Assembly (NCBI RefSeq): GCF_905220565.1
Contig: NC_059416.1
Location: 1,364,001 to 1,428,000 of the forward strand
Source of the DNA: Melitaea cinxia
Taxonomy: Eukaryota > Arthropoda > Insecta > Lepidoptera > Nymphalidae
Length of the DNA stretch: 64,000 bases
Direction of reading: 5' to 3'
The position numbers were made by a program, and so were the translations under genes. The stretch's first letter is position 1. Every line of letters begins with the position of its first letter. Under the pieces are notes generated by a model that was not told the DNA's origin, ran no database searches, and saw only the letters and a list, made by a program, of their open reading frames with translations. This document shows, piece by piece, positions 32,717 to 44,124 of this stretch.

Positions 32717-33063
32717 GTGTTTTATTTTTTTTTATTTATAGCTTGATGATGATAATCGCGAACGAATTTTGGTTTAGACCTAGTTTTAATAAATGTATCT
32801 AGAATAATTTTTATCGTATAATTTATTAATTCAAAAAGCCATTATTAGTTAATTAGTTTGTTAAAATTCTATCGAACTAGATTTTAATCACAATATGTAA
32901 ATTTCTGAATACAAAATAACGTTACTATATAGTGAATATATATTGAAATTCACTTTATGAGGTCAGAATGAGTACCGTTGTAGATGTGAAACAGATTAAA
33001 TGTGTACCAAAGCGAACAGATAGACATTATTATATTCTTATCTATATTGATGTTAAAATGCAA
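32717..33063. other. AT-rich DNA without recognised feature
   Basis: No gene or repeat family recognised. Confidence 0.4.
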
Positions 33064-33150
33064 TGGACTCGCGACAAAGCTTTGGCCTAATAGTTATAAC
33101 GACTGGTTACTGTAATTAATCATGAGTTCGAATTTGTTTACGCCATTTTT
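33064..33150 (+). mobile_element. tRNA-like SINE head, decayed
   Basis: 'ggcctaatagttataacgac' and 'catgagttcgaatttgttta' (box-B-like GAGTTCGAATT) suggest an old tRNA-derived SINE. Confidence 0.35.
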
Positions 33151-33649
33151 TATGGGCAATATAGTTGTTTGTCACCAAACCACAGTCTGGTCGTTTGCTG
33201 ATTGATCTTTCACACAGGATTATCAATTTACTGGGGGTTGTCAGAAAGTTAAAACGCGGTTAAGTAAGGCGTTTATATTTGAATCTAAAAGTTCGAGAAT
33301 TTTCTTAGAAAGCTTATACTTTAATGGAGCTTTTAGGCTGTAAAACGTCTTGCTAAGACGCCGAGAGACACGATTCTATAAATCAGTTGAAATTGTTCAG
33401 ATTTTCTAATTTATAATACAAGTAATTACATTTATCATTTAACACATTTATACGTTTACCTTTCAGAGTCATCATTTCAATAACTCTTCGACTAGTAGGT
33501 CGTTATGCGTGTGGGTTTATGTGATACGGAATGAGGTACAGACATGCAAGGATGTCGCGTTTTGCTAACGATGTCACTAATCATCGACTTTTAATTGGTT
33601 GCGGTGTAAATATAAGCGGTAGCGGAATCAAATATCTGTTTTTTTTTTT
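33151..33649. other. No recognised feature
   Basis: No gene or repeat family recognised. Confidence 0.4.
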
Positions 33650-33830
33650 TTAAAGTGGCGAACAAGTTTGGATCCACCTGATGGTAAGCGGATACGGTAG
33701 CCTATGCGCTGCCTGTCGACCCTAAATCATTACTCTCCCATGGAGCTCTAGCTCCCGACCTTACTCATTACAGGAACATAACACTACTTGACAATAGTAT
33801 CATTTTCTGTAACATATTACTCAAGTCACA
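33650..33830 (-). mobile_element. SINE-B, decayed copy
   Basis: 'gatggtaagcggatacggta', 'gagctctagctcccgacctt' and 'aggaacataacactacttga' in minus orientation. Confidence 0.6.
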
Positions 33831-33926
33831 CAATTTAAGATGCATACATGTAAATATTTACATAAAGAAACATGGATGTTAAAATTTATGTTATTTTATG
33901 TGCAATTAAATAATGCTTTAAACAAA

Positions 33927-34100
33927 TTCGTACAAATATTATAAATGTGAATGTAAGTTTGTTTGTAGCGCTTTCACGTGAAAACTACTTAACTGATTAT
34001 CATGAAACTTTGTACACATATTCTTGAAGGTATTACAAGTAGCATAGGATATTTTTTATTAAGAAAAATCAATGCAAACGAAGCCATGGGTAAAAGCTAG
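33927..34100 (+). mobile_element. Helitron-like HLE-4, start lost
   Basis: Collinear with 16735-16906 from 'aatattataaatgtgaatg' to 'GGGTAAAAGCTAG' before a T. The TC start is not recognisable. Confidence 0.55.
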
Positions 34101-34182
34101 TAATTAATATAAAGATCAGTCCTTGTCACATATTTGCTAAACTGAGCGAACGAAGTGAAAAAAACGAATGAAAGACTTTGTT

Positions 34183-34382
34183 ATGATTAGCCAGTTGGGG
34201 CAGTTTCTTGTGGTCCTGCTTTCTGCTCCACGGGTCCTGGTGTAATTTTTGGATTTATATATATGAAACATTATATTAAAATATTAAAGCTATATTAGTC
34301 GGCTGTTAGCTATAACACAACATTAAGTTGCTTGCCATAGAAACAGATGACCGTATGTGTATGTGTGTGTGTGTTATAATAT
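34183..34382 (+). mobile_element. SINE-D copy
   Basis: The head 'gattagccagttggggcagt' and 'tttctgctccacgggtcctg' has lost box B by deletion. Body and tail ('acattaagttgcttgccata', then a (TG)n/AT tail) are clear. Confidence 0.6.
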
Positions 34383-34791
34383 ATCTATTTATTATTTGTT
34401 TATTGTAGCATAATTAACTGTAATGCGCCATTGGGCCAACTTGCCAATTAAAAACAAACCCTACGGCTTATATAAAAAAATCGCTTCCGCTCGCATCTTA
34501 TACTCAACACCACACTCGCGTGAGCAACTGTCGTTCGTAATTACGCGTTTGTCGTTAAATTACTGACAGTTCGTCAAGGTTAATTTACTATGATTTATTT
34601 CCTAAAAGTTTATTTCAAATTGAAATTAAAAAGTTTTCTCATTAACATTTGAATGGGTTATTATTTGATATCTATATTTTATCTATGATTGTCCTTCCTT
34701 GGAATATTTGTGAAATAAAATAAAGTTAATCAAAGCGTCAGTAAAATGTTTGTAAAACGAAAAATTACATAATATTGTGTTATACTTTAAA
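34383..34791. other. Unique DNA, one GC-richer patch
   Basis: No gene. 34480-34590 ('gagcaactgtcgttcgtaat', 'tacgcgtttgtcgttaaatt') is less AT-rich and repeat-free; a conserved noncoding element is possible. Confidence 0.35.
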
Positions 34792-35096
34792 CTAGCTATG
34801 CCCGCGACTTCGCCCGCGTAGAAAAAAAATATGGTTCAGTTCGCAGAGTTACAAAATAAATAAATTTCTAGCCTTAGTTACTCCTTATTGCATCAGCGAT
34901 CTGCCAGTGAAAGTCCCGTCAAAATCGGTCCAGCCGTTTCGGAGATTAGTCAGGAACAAACAGACAGACAAACAGACAAAAATTGTAAATAATGTTATTT
35001 TGGTATATGTGCCGTGTATACTTCCATATGAATTTGGTAAAAAGCGGTTATTTTAATATTACAAACAGACACTCCAATTTTATTTATTTGTATAGA
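34792..35096 (-). mobile_element. Helitron-like element HLE-1, complete copy
   Basis: On the minus strand it starts TCTATACAAATAAATAAAA and ends GGGCATAGCTAG, between A and T. Nearly the same as the copy at 468. Confidence 0.65.
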
Positions 35097-35270
35097 TAAT
35101 CATACTCGTATAGCCGACAGATAAACAAACAGCGTAGTGTTACCAATATAATCCCACAGGAACCTTTTGTGTTTTGAACCCAGAAAAGGAAATCGCTGGG
35201 TAAGAAAATAAAATCCCCTTTTTATTTAAATTCAACAAAAAAAAAATACATTTATCACGTCACCTTAACC

Positions 35271-35586
35271 TGTTACACATGGCCTACCACAGTAGATCGC
35301 TGCATCAGCATGCTTGCATGTACATTGCACACGGCACCTACGACCTACATAGACCCCACGTTGAACAAGCTCAGCAATTGCAAGCAAGCGTTGACGTCAA
35401 TTTTTGACGTTAATGAAAGTTTTCCTTCTAAGCCTGAAACGTGGAAGCATCACTTTTGGTACAACCATCAACCAATTTTCATTACTGTTATTTTTGTAAT
35501 AATTTCTTTCTTTTTATAATGGGCTTGATAAGTTAATTTGAAATTTAATTTGCATTTTTTTGGATCCTTCGGCTGCACCTCCCGTA
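35271..35586 (+). mobile_element. Unclassified repeat family K, copy 1
   Basis: 'agtagatcgctgcatcagc', 'cacctacgacctacatagac', 'gttgacgtcaatttttgacg' and 'tttggatccttcggctgcac' recur in the same order, reversed, at 60274-60726. Between anchors the two copies differ by substitutions and length. There are no inverted ends, tRNA boxes or shared reading frame. The 69-aa ORF is not conserved in the other copy. Confidence 0.55.
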
Positions 35587-36629
35587 ATTAACCATAGTAT
35601 ATAAAAAAGAAACAAATGGATTCTTGTTTTTTTTTTATAAACAACCGGTTCTTATAAAAGTTACTAAAAACTTCTCGTAAACACTCAAAACTCTTTTATC
35701 ATCACTATAATCCGACCTAAATTTATATCGATTTCTGTCTGTCGTTTATCAAGATATTGTCTTATTACAAAGAACCTTCCAAAATTGTACGTATATTAAT
35801 ATTTCTTCGGATATCTCCCGCCGAGATATATTGTCGGAATATATTTTCCTCGAAGCATAATCAGCAAAAAGTGGGTATCTGAACGTATCTTATAACTTAT
35901 ATTAAACGAATCGTTTATTGATTTCGTGTCACGGTAAAAATGTGACTGTTTTTTATCCGAATTTCGAATGTACGAAGGATATTTTTTTCGTATTTACGGA
36001 CATCATTCCTTTGATAAGAAGTTGATGGAGGGTTATTCTGTTATGACTTTAGATTCTTAAAAAGTTTAAAAACAAACAGTCGAAAGCTATAAAACATTAG
36101 GTGTAGATCTCGACCGCATTATAAAATACAATTTAAAATTTCAATAGAAAATATTAAACACTTACCGTTAAATGGAATGTAAAAAATTTAACGAAGTGAG
36201 AAAAGCCTTTGTTGTTTGAGTGGCAAATGCTTCAAGGGCGTGACGGGATGTGATAATATCAAACAAGCAGTTTTCGCTTTAATTCACGTCACTCGGTGTA
36301 AAAAGCTATGTGTTCATTCATTATAGCCTTTACAGCTTCATACCACTCAAATTATTGTGTTCTTGTGCTGATTAAGGTAGCTAAGTCTCTTGGAATTGCG
36401 TTGTGTTGATCGCGGATGTCTGGTCGGCTTGGGACGCAGTTGTGATGCTCAGTGTCTGGTGGATCATAAATTGTTCACCTTTCAAGTTATATAAAATAAC
36501 ACACTTTCTTATGAATCAAAAACTTCGAACGCTCAATATAAATAAGATTTTTAAATAAGGCGTTATGTGATTTGGCAAACAAACGAATATAATTTTATCC
36601 TTATTTCAAAATTTATAATTGTGTCTAGC
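35587..36629. other. Unique DNA
   Basis: About 1 kb with no recognised gene or mobile element. Confidence 0.45.
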
Positions 36630-36863
36630 AAACGAAAAATAAAAACCTTCAATTAAAAAAATAATAATTGCACTAGATGTCACTACGATTTTCGAGGGTT
36701 CCCTCCGATTTCTCTAGGATACCATCATCAGATCCTGGTTCCCTTATCATGTTCCTATATCATATTACTACCGTTGCAATATCTCCTTTTTAACAAAAAA
36801 ATAATTATCAAAATCGGTTCATAACCGACAAAGCTATCCCCGAACATTCATAAAAAAATATAC
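36630..36863 (+). mobile_element. Family F, left part
   Basis: 'ttttcgagggttccctccga', 'atcatcagatcctggttccc' and 'aaaatcggttcataaccgac' are collinear with 50260-50400. The family's final segment is displaced to 38140-38205 by the sequence between. Confidence 0.6.
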
Positions 36864-37421
36864 ATCCCACCAAAAACATTTTCATGTAAAATGTTGCCAA
36901 GACGAGATCATATGGCTCGCATTGTCAAAAAGTTATCAGATCTCATGTAGAGACAAGCTTCTAACTCTACACGCCCTAACTCTACACGCCCTAAATTCAC
37001 AAACTCTACATCTTAGTCAAAATATCTGGCTTGGCCGTTTCGTTACTACCGGCTGCCGATGTTGTAGATGACGACTTTCCTGTCTCATTTATATAAATAT
37101 ATTTTCTCTTTTTATTTTAATTTGTATTATATGTATATCTATTATTCTTCTTCTTTTTATTTTTTCTTTAATAGAACTATTGTATGACAGAAAAGTAAAA
37201 AACAGTGAAAAGAATTTTCACCTTACGCCCACGTGACGGTAGCGAAACGGCCAAGCCACATATTTTGACTAAGGTGTAGAGTTTGTGAAGTTAGGGCGTG
37301 TAGAGTTAGGGCGTGTAGAGTTAGAAGCTTGTCTCTACATGAGATCTGATAACTTTTTGACAATGCGAGCCATATGATCTCGTCTTGGCAACATTTTACA
37401 TGAAAATGTTTTTGGTGGGAT
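36864..37421. mobile_element. 558-bp foldback element (MITE-like)
   Basis: Arms 36864-37049 and 37237-37421 are near-perfect inverted repeats of about 186 bp, starting ATCCCACCAAAAACATTTTC. Each arm holds a direct doublet of 'ctaactctacacgcc'. The loop of about 187 bp has no coding capacity. An RNA read from it would form a long hairpin. No target duplication beyond the ambiguous AT can be assigned. The 85-aa ORF in the right arm is an artefact. Confidence 0.85.
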
Positions 37422-38205
37422 TTCACTTCTTTTTGTAAGTTGCTTATGACAATATTATAGTTGCATTTTACCTCCGACACATTTTATACCATAAATATCA
37501 TCCAATCTTCACCATATTCGGTTTAAGCACGCTGTTTTTGATTTTATGTTGAACTGATATGCAAACGGTGATCTCCGCCAAAACTTAAATACCAAAATTA
37601 CAAAATGTAAATTTTCGACATAAACTAATAACCGATTTTTATTTTTTATGTATTTTATTATTATTATTAATAACAAGGAGTCCCTATATCAATTTTCAGA
37701 CCTCTAGCATCAAAATTTGCGGAAGTCTCATACAAACTTCCATCTCCTAGTTTAAGGGGTTGGGGGGTAAAAGTTCCAAGTTTTAGAATTTTTTTGTTAT
37801 TTGTGTACTAATACTAGCTTACATACCAAATTTCAGCTTTCTGGGACTTCAGGAAGTACTCTTTGAATTTTGATGATCATCAGTGAGTGACGAAATCGGG
37901 GTTTTTTAGATATCAATTAAATCTAAAGTATAAGCGCTATGCAATTGAAACTTTATATGTTTAATAAGTTTACTATTGACATCATATCCCTAGAATTTTG
38001 TTTATCTAGTATAATCCAAACCCAAGTTATGGGGGTTCAAAAAAACGACGAAGCACTTCGAGAAAAGATAGGTAGTGCTTTTCGTTTTTTTTTTTTTTTT
38101 TTTTTTTTTTTTTCGTCTTGGCGGGGGCACTACCGTGCCCCCAGATAATTATACGGTCGAATTGAGCAACCTCCTGCTTTTTTTAGGTCGGTTAAAAACT
38201 TTAGT
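37422..38205 (+). mobile_element. Unassigned insert and family F right end
   Basis: 37422-38130 contains 'atttcagctttctgggactt' and a long T-run (38086-38113), followed by 'gcgggggcactaccgtgccc', a small hairpin. 38140-38205 ('acggtcgaattgagcaacct', 'ggtcggttaaaa') is the end of family F. It is either a long form of family F or an insertion into it. Confidence 0.4.
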
Positions 38206-38856
38206 TGAAGCGTACTTGGAAAAAGTAGTTTTTGATTTTGATATTTTTGATTTACGAATTAAGGTTAATAGCAATATTATTTATTTCTTGACATAAATGT
38301 ACAAAATGAAAAATATCTCAGGCATTTTTAATGTTGCTTAGTAAATAAATGTATCTATTTTTGACAATATATTTTGTCGAGGTTTTAAATGAACGAGAAT
38401 ATCTCGCTAGAGCAATAAAGAAAGTACGTTAGCGTATTTTAGTATAAAAGTCATTTCGCGGGGTAAATAGTTTGAATAAAATATAAACCACGAAATTGCT
38501 TTGAGCCTTGAAATATTCAAAAATGTTATAAAACGCACTTAAAGAAACATTCTCGTCATGATTTTTATATTCGTCGTCTGCTGTATATTAATTATATACT
38601 AATGTCGTCATTTTCTCAGACTTATGTCATGTAATGGTCAGATTTATGTCACGTTTTTGATCAGACTTATGTCTCGTTTTGGTCGGACTAATATCATGTT
38701 TTTTCCACAATAACGATATACACGAGTACCGCGGGTAGCTTAATAAACAATTATCTCAATACCATGACATTTTTATTATAATTAATTAATTGGTTTAAAA
38801 TAAACAACTTCGTTTTGATCGTTAAAAACAATTGTCAATGATACTACAGTTTTCAT
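38206..38856. other. AT-rich DNA with a small tandem repeat
   Basis: At 38617-38702 a unit of about 22 bp is repeated four times imperfectly (cagacttatgtcatgtaatg, cagatttatgtcacg, cagacttatgtctcg, cggactaatatcatg). Nothing else recognised. Confidence 0.5.
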
Positions 38857-39480
38857 TGGGATGCATTTGGACTCAAAACTTCAGTGGAATTCCCATTTGT
38901 CCTTGAATGGTAGACTCAGCTCCGCAGCATTCGCAGTCAGAAAAGTACGACAACTGACCGACGTTGCAACTGCACGCTTAATATACGAGTATTTTAGCTA
39001 TTTCCATAGTGTTATGTCTTACGTCATGTTACTGCGGGGTAATGCTGCTGATATTTAGACTGTATTTATCTTGCAAAAAAGGGCTATTCGCAGCATGTAC
39101 GATCTTGGAGCTCGAGTCTCCCTACGGAATGTTTTTCAAAACGTAGACATATTAAGAATTGCGTCGCAATATATTTATAACAATATTATGTATATTCACC
39201 AGAATATTCATTGTTTTGAAATAAATAGTAATAATCGCATTGTAAACACGAGAAGGAATAACAAAATTGTAACTCCTAGTTTCCGACTGCGCAAAGTAAA
39301 CGTCTCCTTTCTGGGTCATGGTATTCGCATGTATAATAAAATCCCACAAACAATTTTGGAATTGTCTCAACATAAATTTAAAGTTTTTATTAAAAAAAAA
39401 TAGATAAAGCTCGGTGCAGGATTACATAGTTGATAAAGCTGTGTGGACTTAGTGACGCTGTATTTTATGCAACATGTTAC
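38857..39480 (+). pseudogene. C-terminal remnant of a LINE reverse transcriptase ORF
   Basis: The frame starts mid-protein (GMHLDSKLQWNSHLS), with LSSAAFAVRKVRQLTDVATA and YFHSVMSYVMLLRGNAADI, then a TAG at 39058. It continues LQKRAIRSMYDLGARVSLR to FKVFIKKK and a TAG at about 39403. This is the post-polymerase domain of Jockey/CR1-type elements in Lepidoptera (family recalled, not searched). No catalytic motifs are present. It is truncated at the 5' end and inactive. It is unrelated to the LINE at 29801. Confidence 0.7.
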
Positions 39481-39879
39481 TAATTTTGTACTAAAACACA
39501 GAGTATATATATTATTTTCAAATAGTGTTTGTGGTATATGGTGATGAACTAGGTCAAATGAGGTGTTAACGTAGTAACGTAATAATATAGCATTTAAAAA
39601 TAAATTAGCAAATTTCACCTTTAACAGATCCAGCTATCTTAAGGTCTATAGTTCTAGCCTGTAAAGAAGCATCAAACGAACTCGGTATAACCTCGACAAG
39701 TCTTTGTTAAAATGTGTATTTAAACGTTGAAATATCCCCAACAACCTTGGATCTGAAAATTCTTTAGACACGAAATTAGCGAGGAAAATTAAATGAAGTA
39801 GAAATTACAATTTTTCTTTAGGGGATTTTTTTTAATACAAGTATCTTTAGTTCATTTGGAAAATTGAAATGAAAAATGT
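39481..39879. other. AT-rich DNA, possibly LINE 3' untranslated region
   Basis: No gene. It may be the remainder of the LINE ending near 40080. Confidence 0.35.
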
Positions 39880-40080
39880 TTAGTCGCATGTAAAATATAC
39901 CACCTGCGCCTAGACTAATAGGGAATTTCGTTTGATCATTATAATAATAATTGTATTGTATTGTATTGTTGTGGGCTCGATTTTCCGCATTTAGACACAG
40001 AGGTGGTTTGTTGTGCGTCAAAAGAGGGCTGACTAATTCAGCCAGCCCAGCTCCTTTCAGAAGCTATAATAATAATATAA
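39880..40080 (+). mobile_element. LINE 3'-end sequence
   Basis: 'gtgggctcgattttccgcat', 'tcagccagcccagctccttt' and 'cagaagctataataataata' look like a 3' untranslated end with a (TAA)n tail. Linkage to the ORF remnant upstream is inferred. Confidence 0.4.
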
Positions 40081-40189
40081 TTTGTTCTGAGTTTTTGTGA
40101 AAATAATTTAAAAAAAAAACGAGTGTGCTATAGACCACAGGACTGAAGTAGAATTTCTTTAGCAATAGGCCTGCAATAGGTAACTGGCT

Positions 40190-40300
40190 ATGAGTGAAAG
40201 AGAGAAAGAAAATGTGTGCTCGCACCTCTCTCTCGTTCTCGTCCCGTATTCACCAGCTTACTTGCCAAGTCAAGCGTGCGTAAAGAAGTTTTGCTTCAAC
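40190..40300 (+). mobile_element. Family G repeat
   Basis: 'gtattcaccagcttacttgc', 'caagtcaagcgtgcgtaaag' and 'aagttttgcttcaac' followed by a 26-base A-run. Confidence 0.6.
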
Positions 40301-40333
40301 AAAAAAAAAAAAAAAAAAAAAAAAATAAACACT

Positions 40334-40450
40334 TCCACTCAACGGCTCCTAGTAGTATTTTTCCTATGTCGGGGGTCTGGAAACACACAACACACGCAAA
40401 AACGCCCAGATCACGACAAACATCTATATGGTCAATACAAATTTTGTCAG
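40334..40450 (-). mobile_element. SINE-E fragment
   Basis: 'actcaacggctcctagtagt', 'gtcgggggtctggaaacaca' and 'gatcacgacaaacatctata' match SINE-E. It lies between family G and SINE-B without a gap. Confidence 0.6.
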
Positions 40451-40735
40451 TTTAACTGAGGTAGGGCCACAGCAGGAATTTCCTGCTCAAAATATGGAGC
40501 AGCTCAATTGGGGTAGTACCTCGACCTTACAGAAGAAAATAATACTGTTTTCAAGCAGTATTGTGTTCCTGTTGGTGAGTAAGGTGACCAGAGCTCCTGG
40601 GGGGATTGGGGATTGGGTCGGCAACGCGCTTGCGATGCTTTTGGTGTTGCAGGTCTCTATAAGCTACGGTAATCGCTTACCATCAGGTGAACCGTACGCT
40701 TGTTTGCCGACCTAGTGACATAAAAAAAAAATGTT
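40451..40735 (+). mobile_element. SINE-B, complete copy
   Basis: Starts 'ttaactgaggtagggccaca', ends 'cgacctagtgacat' plus A-run. It retains an acceptor-like 'ttttggtgttgcag' (AG at 40651-40652) and a donor CAG|GTGAAC (40684-40692), 34 nt apart. Confidence 0.8.
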
Positions 40736-40810
40736 GAGGGATCGAAACCGTGACCACAAACTTAACGGCTAGTGCTGTGACTGCTGCGTAGACGCATCGA
40801 CAAACATGTA
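40736..40810 (-). mobile_element. tRNA-like SINE head, isolated
   Basis: 'gagggatcgaaaccgtgacc' (box-B-like) and 'gctagtgctgtgactgctgc' on the minus strand, like 19335-19400. Confidence 0.4.
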
Positions 40811-40889
40811 TAAAGTCTTAATATTTTAAATGCTAACAAATATGTAAAGTATGTATCTCTTTGTTTAAATGCTACACAAACAATATCAA

Positions 40890-40965
40890 CTCTAGTAAAC
40901 CCACCACCTTTTACCTACATGGATAAAGAGGCCTATATTCAGCATTGGGATGCTACAAGTTAATC
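40890..40965 (+). mobile_element. SINE-A 3' fragment
   Basis: 'aaacccaccaccttttacct', 'aaagaggcctatattcagca' and 'ttgggatgctacaag' are the decayed SINE-A end. Confidence 0.5.
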
Positions 40966-41997
40966 GTGACACAAACAATAATATTTTCAGACAGACACAA
41001 ACGAACTGAGACACACATAACATGAACAAAGAAAAGAGTATAAAAGTTCCATTCAATTGTGTGTCTCAGCTTCTACGTAGTTTTTATCCGTCTTTTGTTA
41101 GTTTCCAAAGCGGATAGTGTCAAGTGCTGACATCTAACAGGCGAGTTTAAAGATTGGAAGTGGTCTTGACGGTAACATAATACCCTATTTTTATCGCCTA
41201 GAAGTTAAGATAAGATTAGGAAACTCCCTTGGGTGCCTCGAATACAACGAATTATTTTCTAACCAGCTGTTTGATTTTGTGATCATAATTAAACAACTTT
41301 ATTCAAATAGGCCCCATAAGCACTTCCGAATCGTTATTTTACAAATGAAAACTTTAAAGTGATTATTAATTTTGTACAAGTAAAGCTACCACCGATTCGA
41401 AATGTAAATTCTGCAGAGAAGAATCTCCAAGAAACTCCGCGGTTACTCCTTTGAAAATAATATATAAACTCAAAATCAAAATAAAAAATTATATACATTT
41501 GATGTTTTTATCACAAATGTTTTAATATAATTCTAGTAATGTTTTGCTATAAAATGACAATAAAAAATATTATCATTATAAAAGAAAGTTGTTTTTTACA
41601 GAAATCGCTTTTTCTATATTACCACTGCGGTAGCATTTAAATGTCGATTTAAGTCTAAAAGCATATTTTTCAGCTCAAATTTGAGAGAGAAAAAATCTCT
41701 TTTATCAGGGCAACTGTTTAAATATTCGGGGTGAACTAAATCGAATTAACTTCGTATTTTATATTGTCAGTAAAACGTGTGCACGAAATACCGATTCAAT
41801 ACATAGAACGCTTGCTATCTACTTCACCGAAATTAATGAATCACTTCTACCGTTTTTCTATTTTTTTTCTTTTTATATAAAATATTTCTATTTTTTTTTG
41901 TTTCTCAAAGATATTCCAATACCATAATAGTTGTTAAAAGTGTCAACTATCTTCATCTATATAAAGAAATTCACTAAAACTTGTATTCATTTTATTA
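40966..41997. other. Unique DNA
   Basis: About 1 kb free of recognised repeats, with mixed composition (41080-41230 less AT-rich). No ORF. Candidate conserved intronic sequence. Confidence 0.4.
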
Positions 41998-42180
41998 GGT
42001 GAGGCATAGCACGATATATCCAGCTCAAAATCTGGAGCAACCCAACTGGGGAAGTACCTCGACCTTACAGAAGATCACAGCTAAATAACTGGTCTCAAGT
42101 AGTGTTCTGATCATGTGGTGAGTAAAGTGATCAGAGAAAGAGAGCCTGGAGAGGTTCAGAGGTAGGTCTGTTAGGTATAG
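41998..42180 (+). mobile_element. SINE-B, 3'-truncated copy
   Basis: 'cagctcaaaatctggagcaa' and 'gtacctcgaccttacagaag' through 'gagaggttcagaggtaggt'. The 3' third is replaced by other sequence. Confidence 0.65.
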
Positions 42181-42348
42181 GCTTTGATCTGTTGTAAGGT
42201 AATGTACTTTGCTAGTCCGACCCTAGAAGCTGTGCTCTACCTAGCCTAATGGCTATTATGAGATATCTTAATTTGTTGTTAATGTTTACATTAAGTCCAT
42301 TTTCATGTCTGGACATTTTGTAGATTTCGTGCCAAAATATATGCTTAC

Positions 42349-42558
42349 GCTTCAGCCTGTAATGTCCCACTACTGGGCATAGGCCTCTTTCACCATGTAG
42401 GAGAAGGATCAGAGCTTAATCCACCACGCTGCTCCAATGCGGGTTGGCGGATATATTCCCTACTATGAGTAGCGATTGCTATCAGGTGTATATGATAACA
42501 ACCGGGACCGACGGCATAACGTGCTCTCCGAGGCCCGGTGGGGAGACCCACAAGGACC
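42349..42558 (-). mobile_element. SINE-A, 5'-truncated copy
   Basis: 'cgcttcagcctgtaatgtcc' to 'gggagacccacaaggacc', minus strand, lacking the tRNA head. First of three SINE-A copies in the same orientation within 1.25 kb. Confidence 0.75.
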
Positions 42559-42892
42559 AAAATATAATATGCCAAAATATATATCCACTAATCCAATAAT
42601 TATCTGAAAACATTAACTAAATATCTTTAGTTTAAAAACTTATGTATCTATAAACTGAGGCTCAATATCTCGCCCTAAATAGCCGGCCCGATTCCATTAA
42701 GCGATTTGCCGTGAGAATATTAATTCAATTTATATCGGCCGCCTGAGCAGCCTTCTAATGACCGGTGTTTAGGCAATTTCAAAATCATAAATCACCACGC
42801 TTAGGAAGGTCCTTTTTAAGTGATATTTTGTTTGGATACTAGATGAGATTTTTGGTTTCGTTTGCATTAAAATATATATTAGGATCAAGGTC
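42559..42892. other. Unique, less AT-rich intronic patch
   Basis: No ORF or repeat. 42660-42800 holds 'aatagccggcccgattccat', 'taagcgatttgccgtgagaa' and 'atcggccgcctgagcagcct'. It looks like a conserved noncoding candidate by composition alone. Confidence 0.35.
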
Positions 42893-43220
42893 ACGGTTCA
42901 GGCTGTAAACACTCCACTGCTGGTCTAGACCATTTAGCAGAAAGTTCGGAGCTTAATCCACCACGCTGTTCCACTGCGGTTGGCGGATATGTTTTCTACT
43001 GTGAGTAACGATTGTTTGATAATAACCGAGATCGACTACTTAACGTGCTTTCCGAGGCACGGTGGGGAAATTTACAAGGACAGATATCGAAACAGGACGA
43101 AATATTGGTACAGAATGAAAAGCTGAAGCGACGAGCGACGAGCGGGAATCGAAACCGCTATCAGCGATCTTGTGTGCCCGCACCGTGCACGCATCACTAC
43201 ACCAGTGTGAAGTCTCATAA
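42893..43220 (-). mobile_element. SINE-A with the second head type
   Basis: The SINE-A body runs from 'caggctgtaaacactccact' to 'caaggacagatatcgaaaca'. The minus-strand head follows: box B in 'gcgggaatcgaaaccgctat', box A in 'catcactacaccagtgtg'. The head belongs with 29179 and 48881, not with 2949. Confidence 0.65.
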
Positions 43221-43265
43221 AATGTATGTTCAATTGGAATAATTGGGTGATGTTGGTGGTAGATA

Positions 43266-43577
43266 TGCTTCAGGCTGTAATATCTCACTGCTGGGCACAG
43301 GCCTCATTTCCCATGTAAAAGAAGGATCAGAGCTTAATCCACCACGCTACTTCTATGCGGATAGGCAGATATATTCCCTACTATGAGTATCGATCGCCAT
43401 CAGGTGTACATGATAACAACCGGGACCGACGGCCTAAAGTATTTTCCGAGACACGGTGTTGAGACCCCACAAAGACTGCACAAACACCCAAACCACGGCA
43501 AACATCTGTATGGCCAATACAAATGTTTGTCATGTGCGGGGCCACCGCCAGTGCAACAGCCACAAACCAGTAGGTAA
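43266..43577 (-). mobile_element. SINE-A, near-complete copy with target-site duplication
   Basis: From 'gcttcaggctgtaatatctc' to the damaged head near 43555. A 9-bp duplication TGGTAGATA lies at 43257-43265 and 43578-43586. It sits 46 bp from the previous SINE-A. Confidence 0.75.
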
Positions 43578-43586
43578 TGGTAGATA

Positions 43587-44124
43587 AATACATTATAATT
43601 AAGAAAAACTACAATATGACCGATATTTATACTACAATTATGTTTTATAGCCTATGTTATGCGACTACTGTTAAAAAAAAAATTGATATTCGATAGATCC
43701 TGAAATTGGCAAGCTAATAAAATTTTTGTTTTCGGTTTACGAAATATTTTTAAATTATCTCATACATTTCATTGGTTAAACTTGAGTCTTTTCGTTCAAA
43801 TAAATTCAACTTCAAACAAAACACTTGGTATATGTTTGAAACGTGTGCATTAATTTTTGTACAAAGATGATTGTAAAATCTGATTGTAAATTCTGCTAAA
43901 ATCTGATTTGAACGGCGGTCAACGAATATAAGACTGGCTAGGAATTTTCACTCAAACGATTTTCGTTTTATATATTGCTAGATATGTTAAAGTAAATTTT
44001 AAATAATTACTATCAATTAAACAAATGGTTGAAGGTTTTGTCTTAAACCCCTTGTACTAATTGTTATTCTTGATAGGAAAATAAGACCAAGCTGCATAAG
44101 CTGTTCATAATAAACTCAAGATCT
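43587..44124. other. AT-rich DNA without recognised feature
   Basis: No gene or repeat family recognised. Confidence 0.4.

Noticed and set aside
40301..40326. A-run as a polyadenylated processed gene copy
   Set aside because: The sequence before it is the noncoding family G repeat, with no exon-like content.
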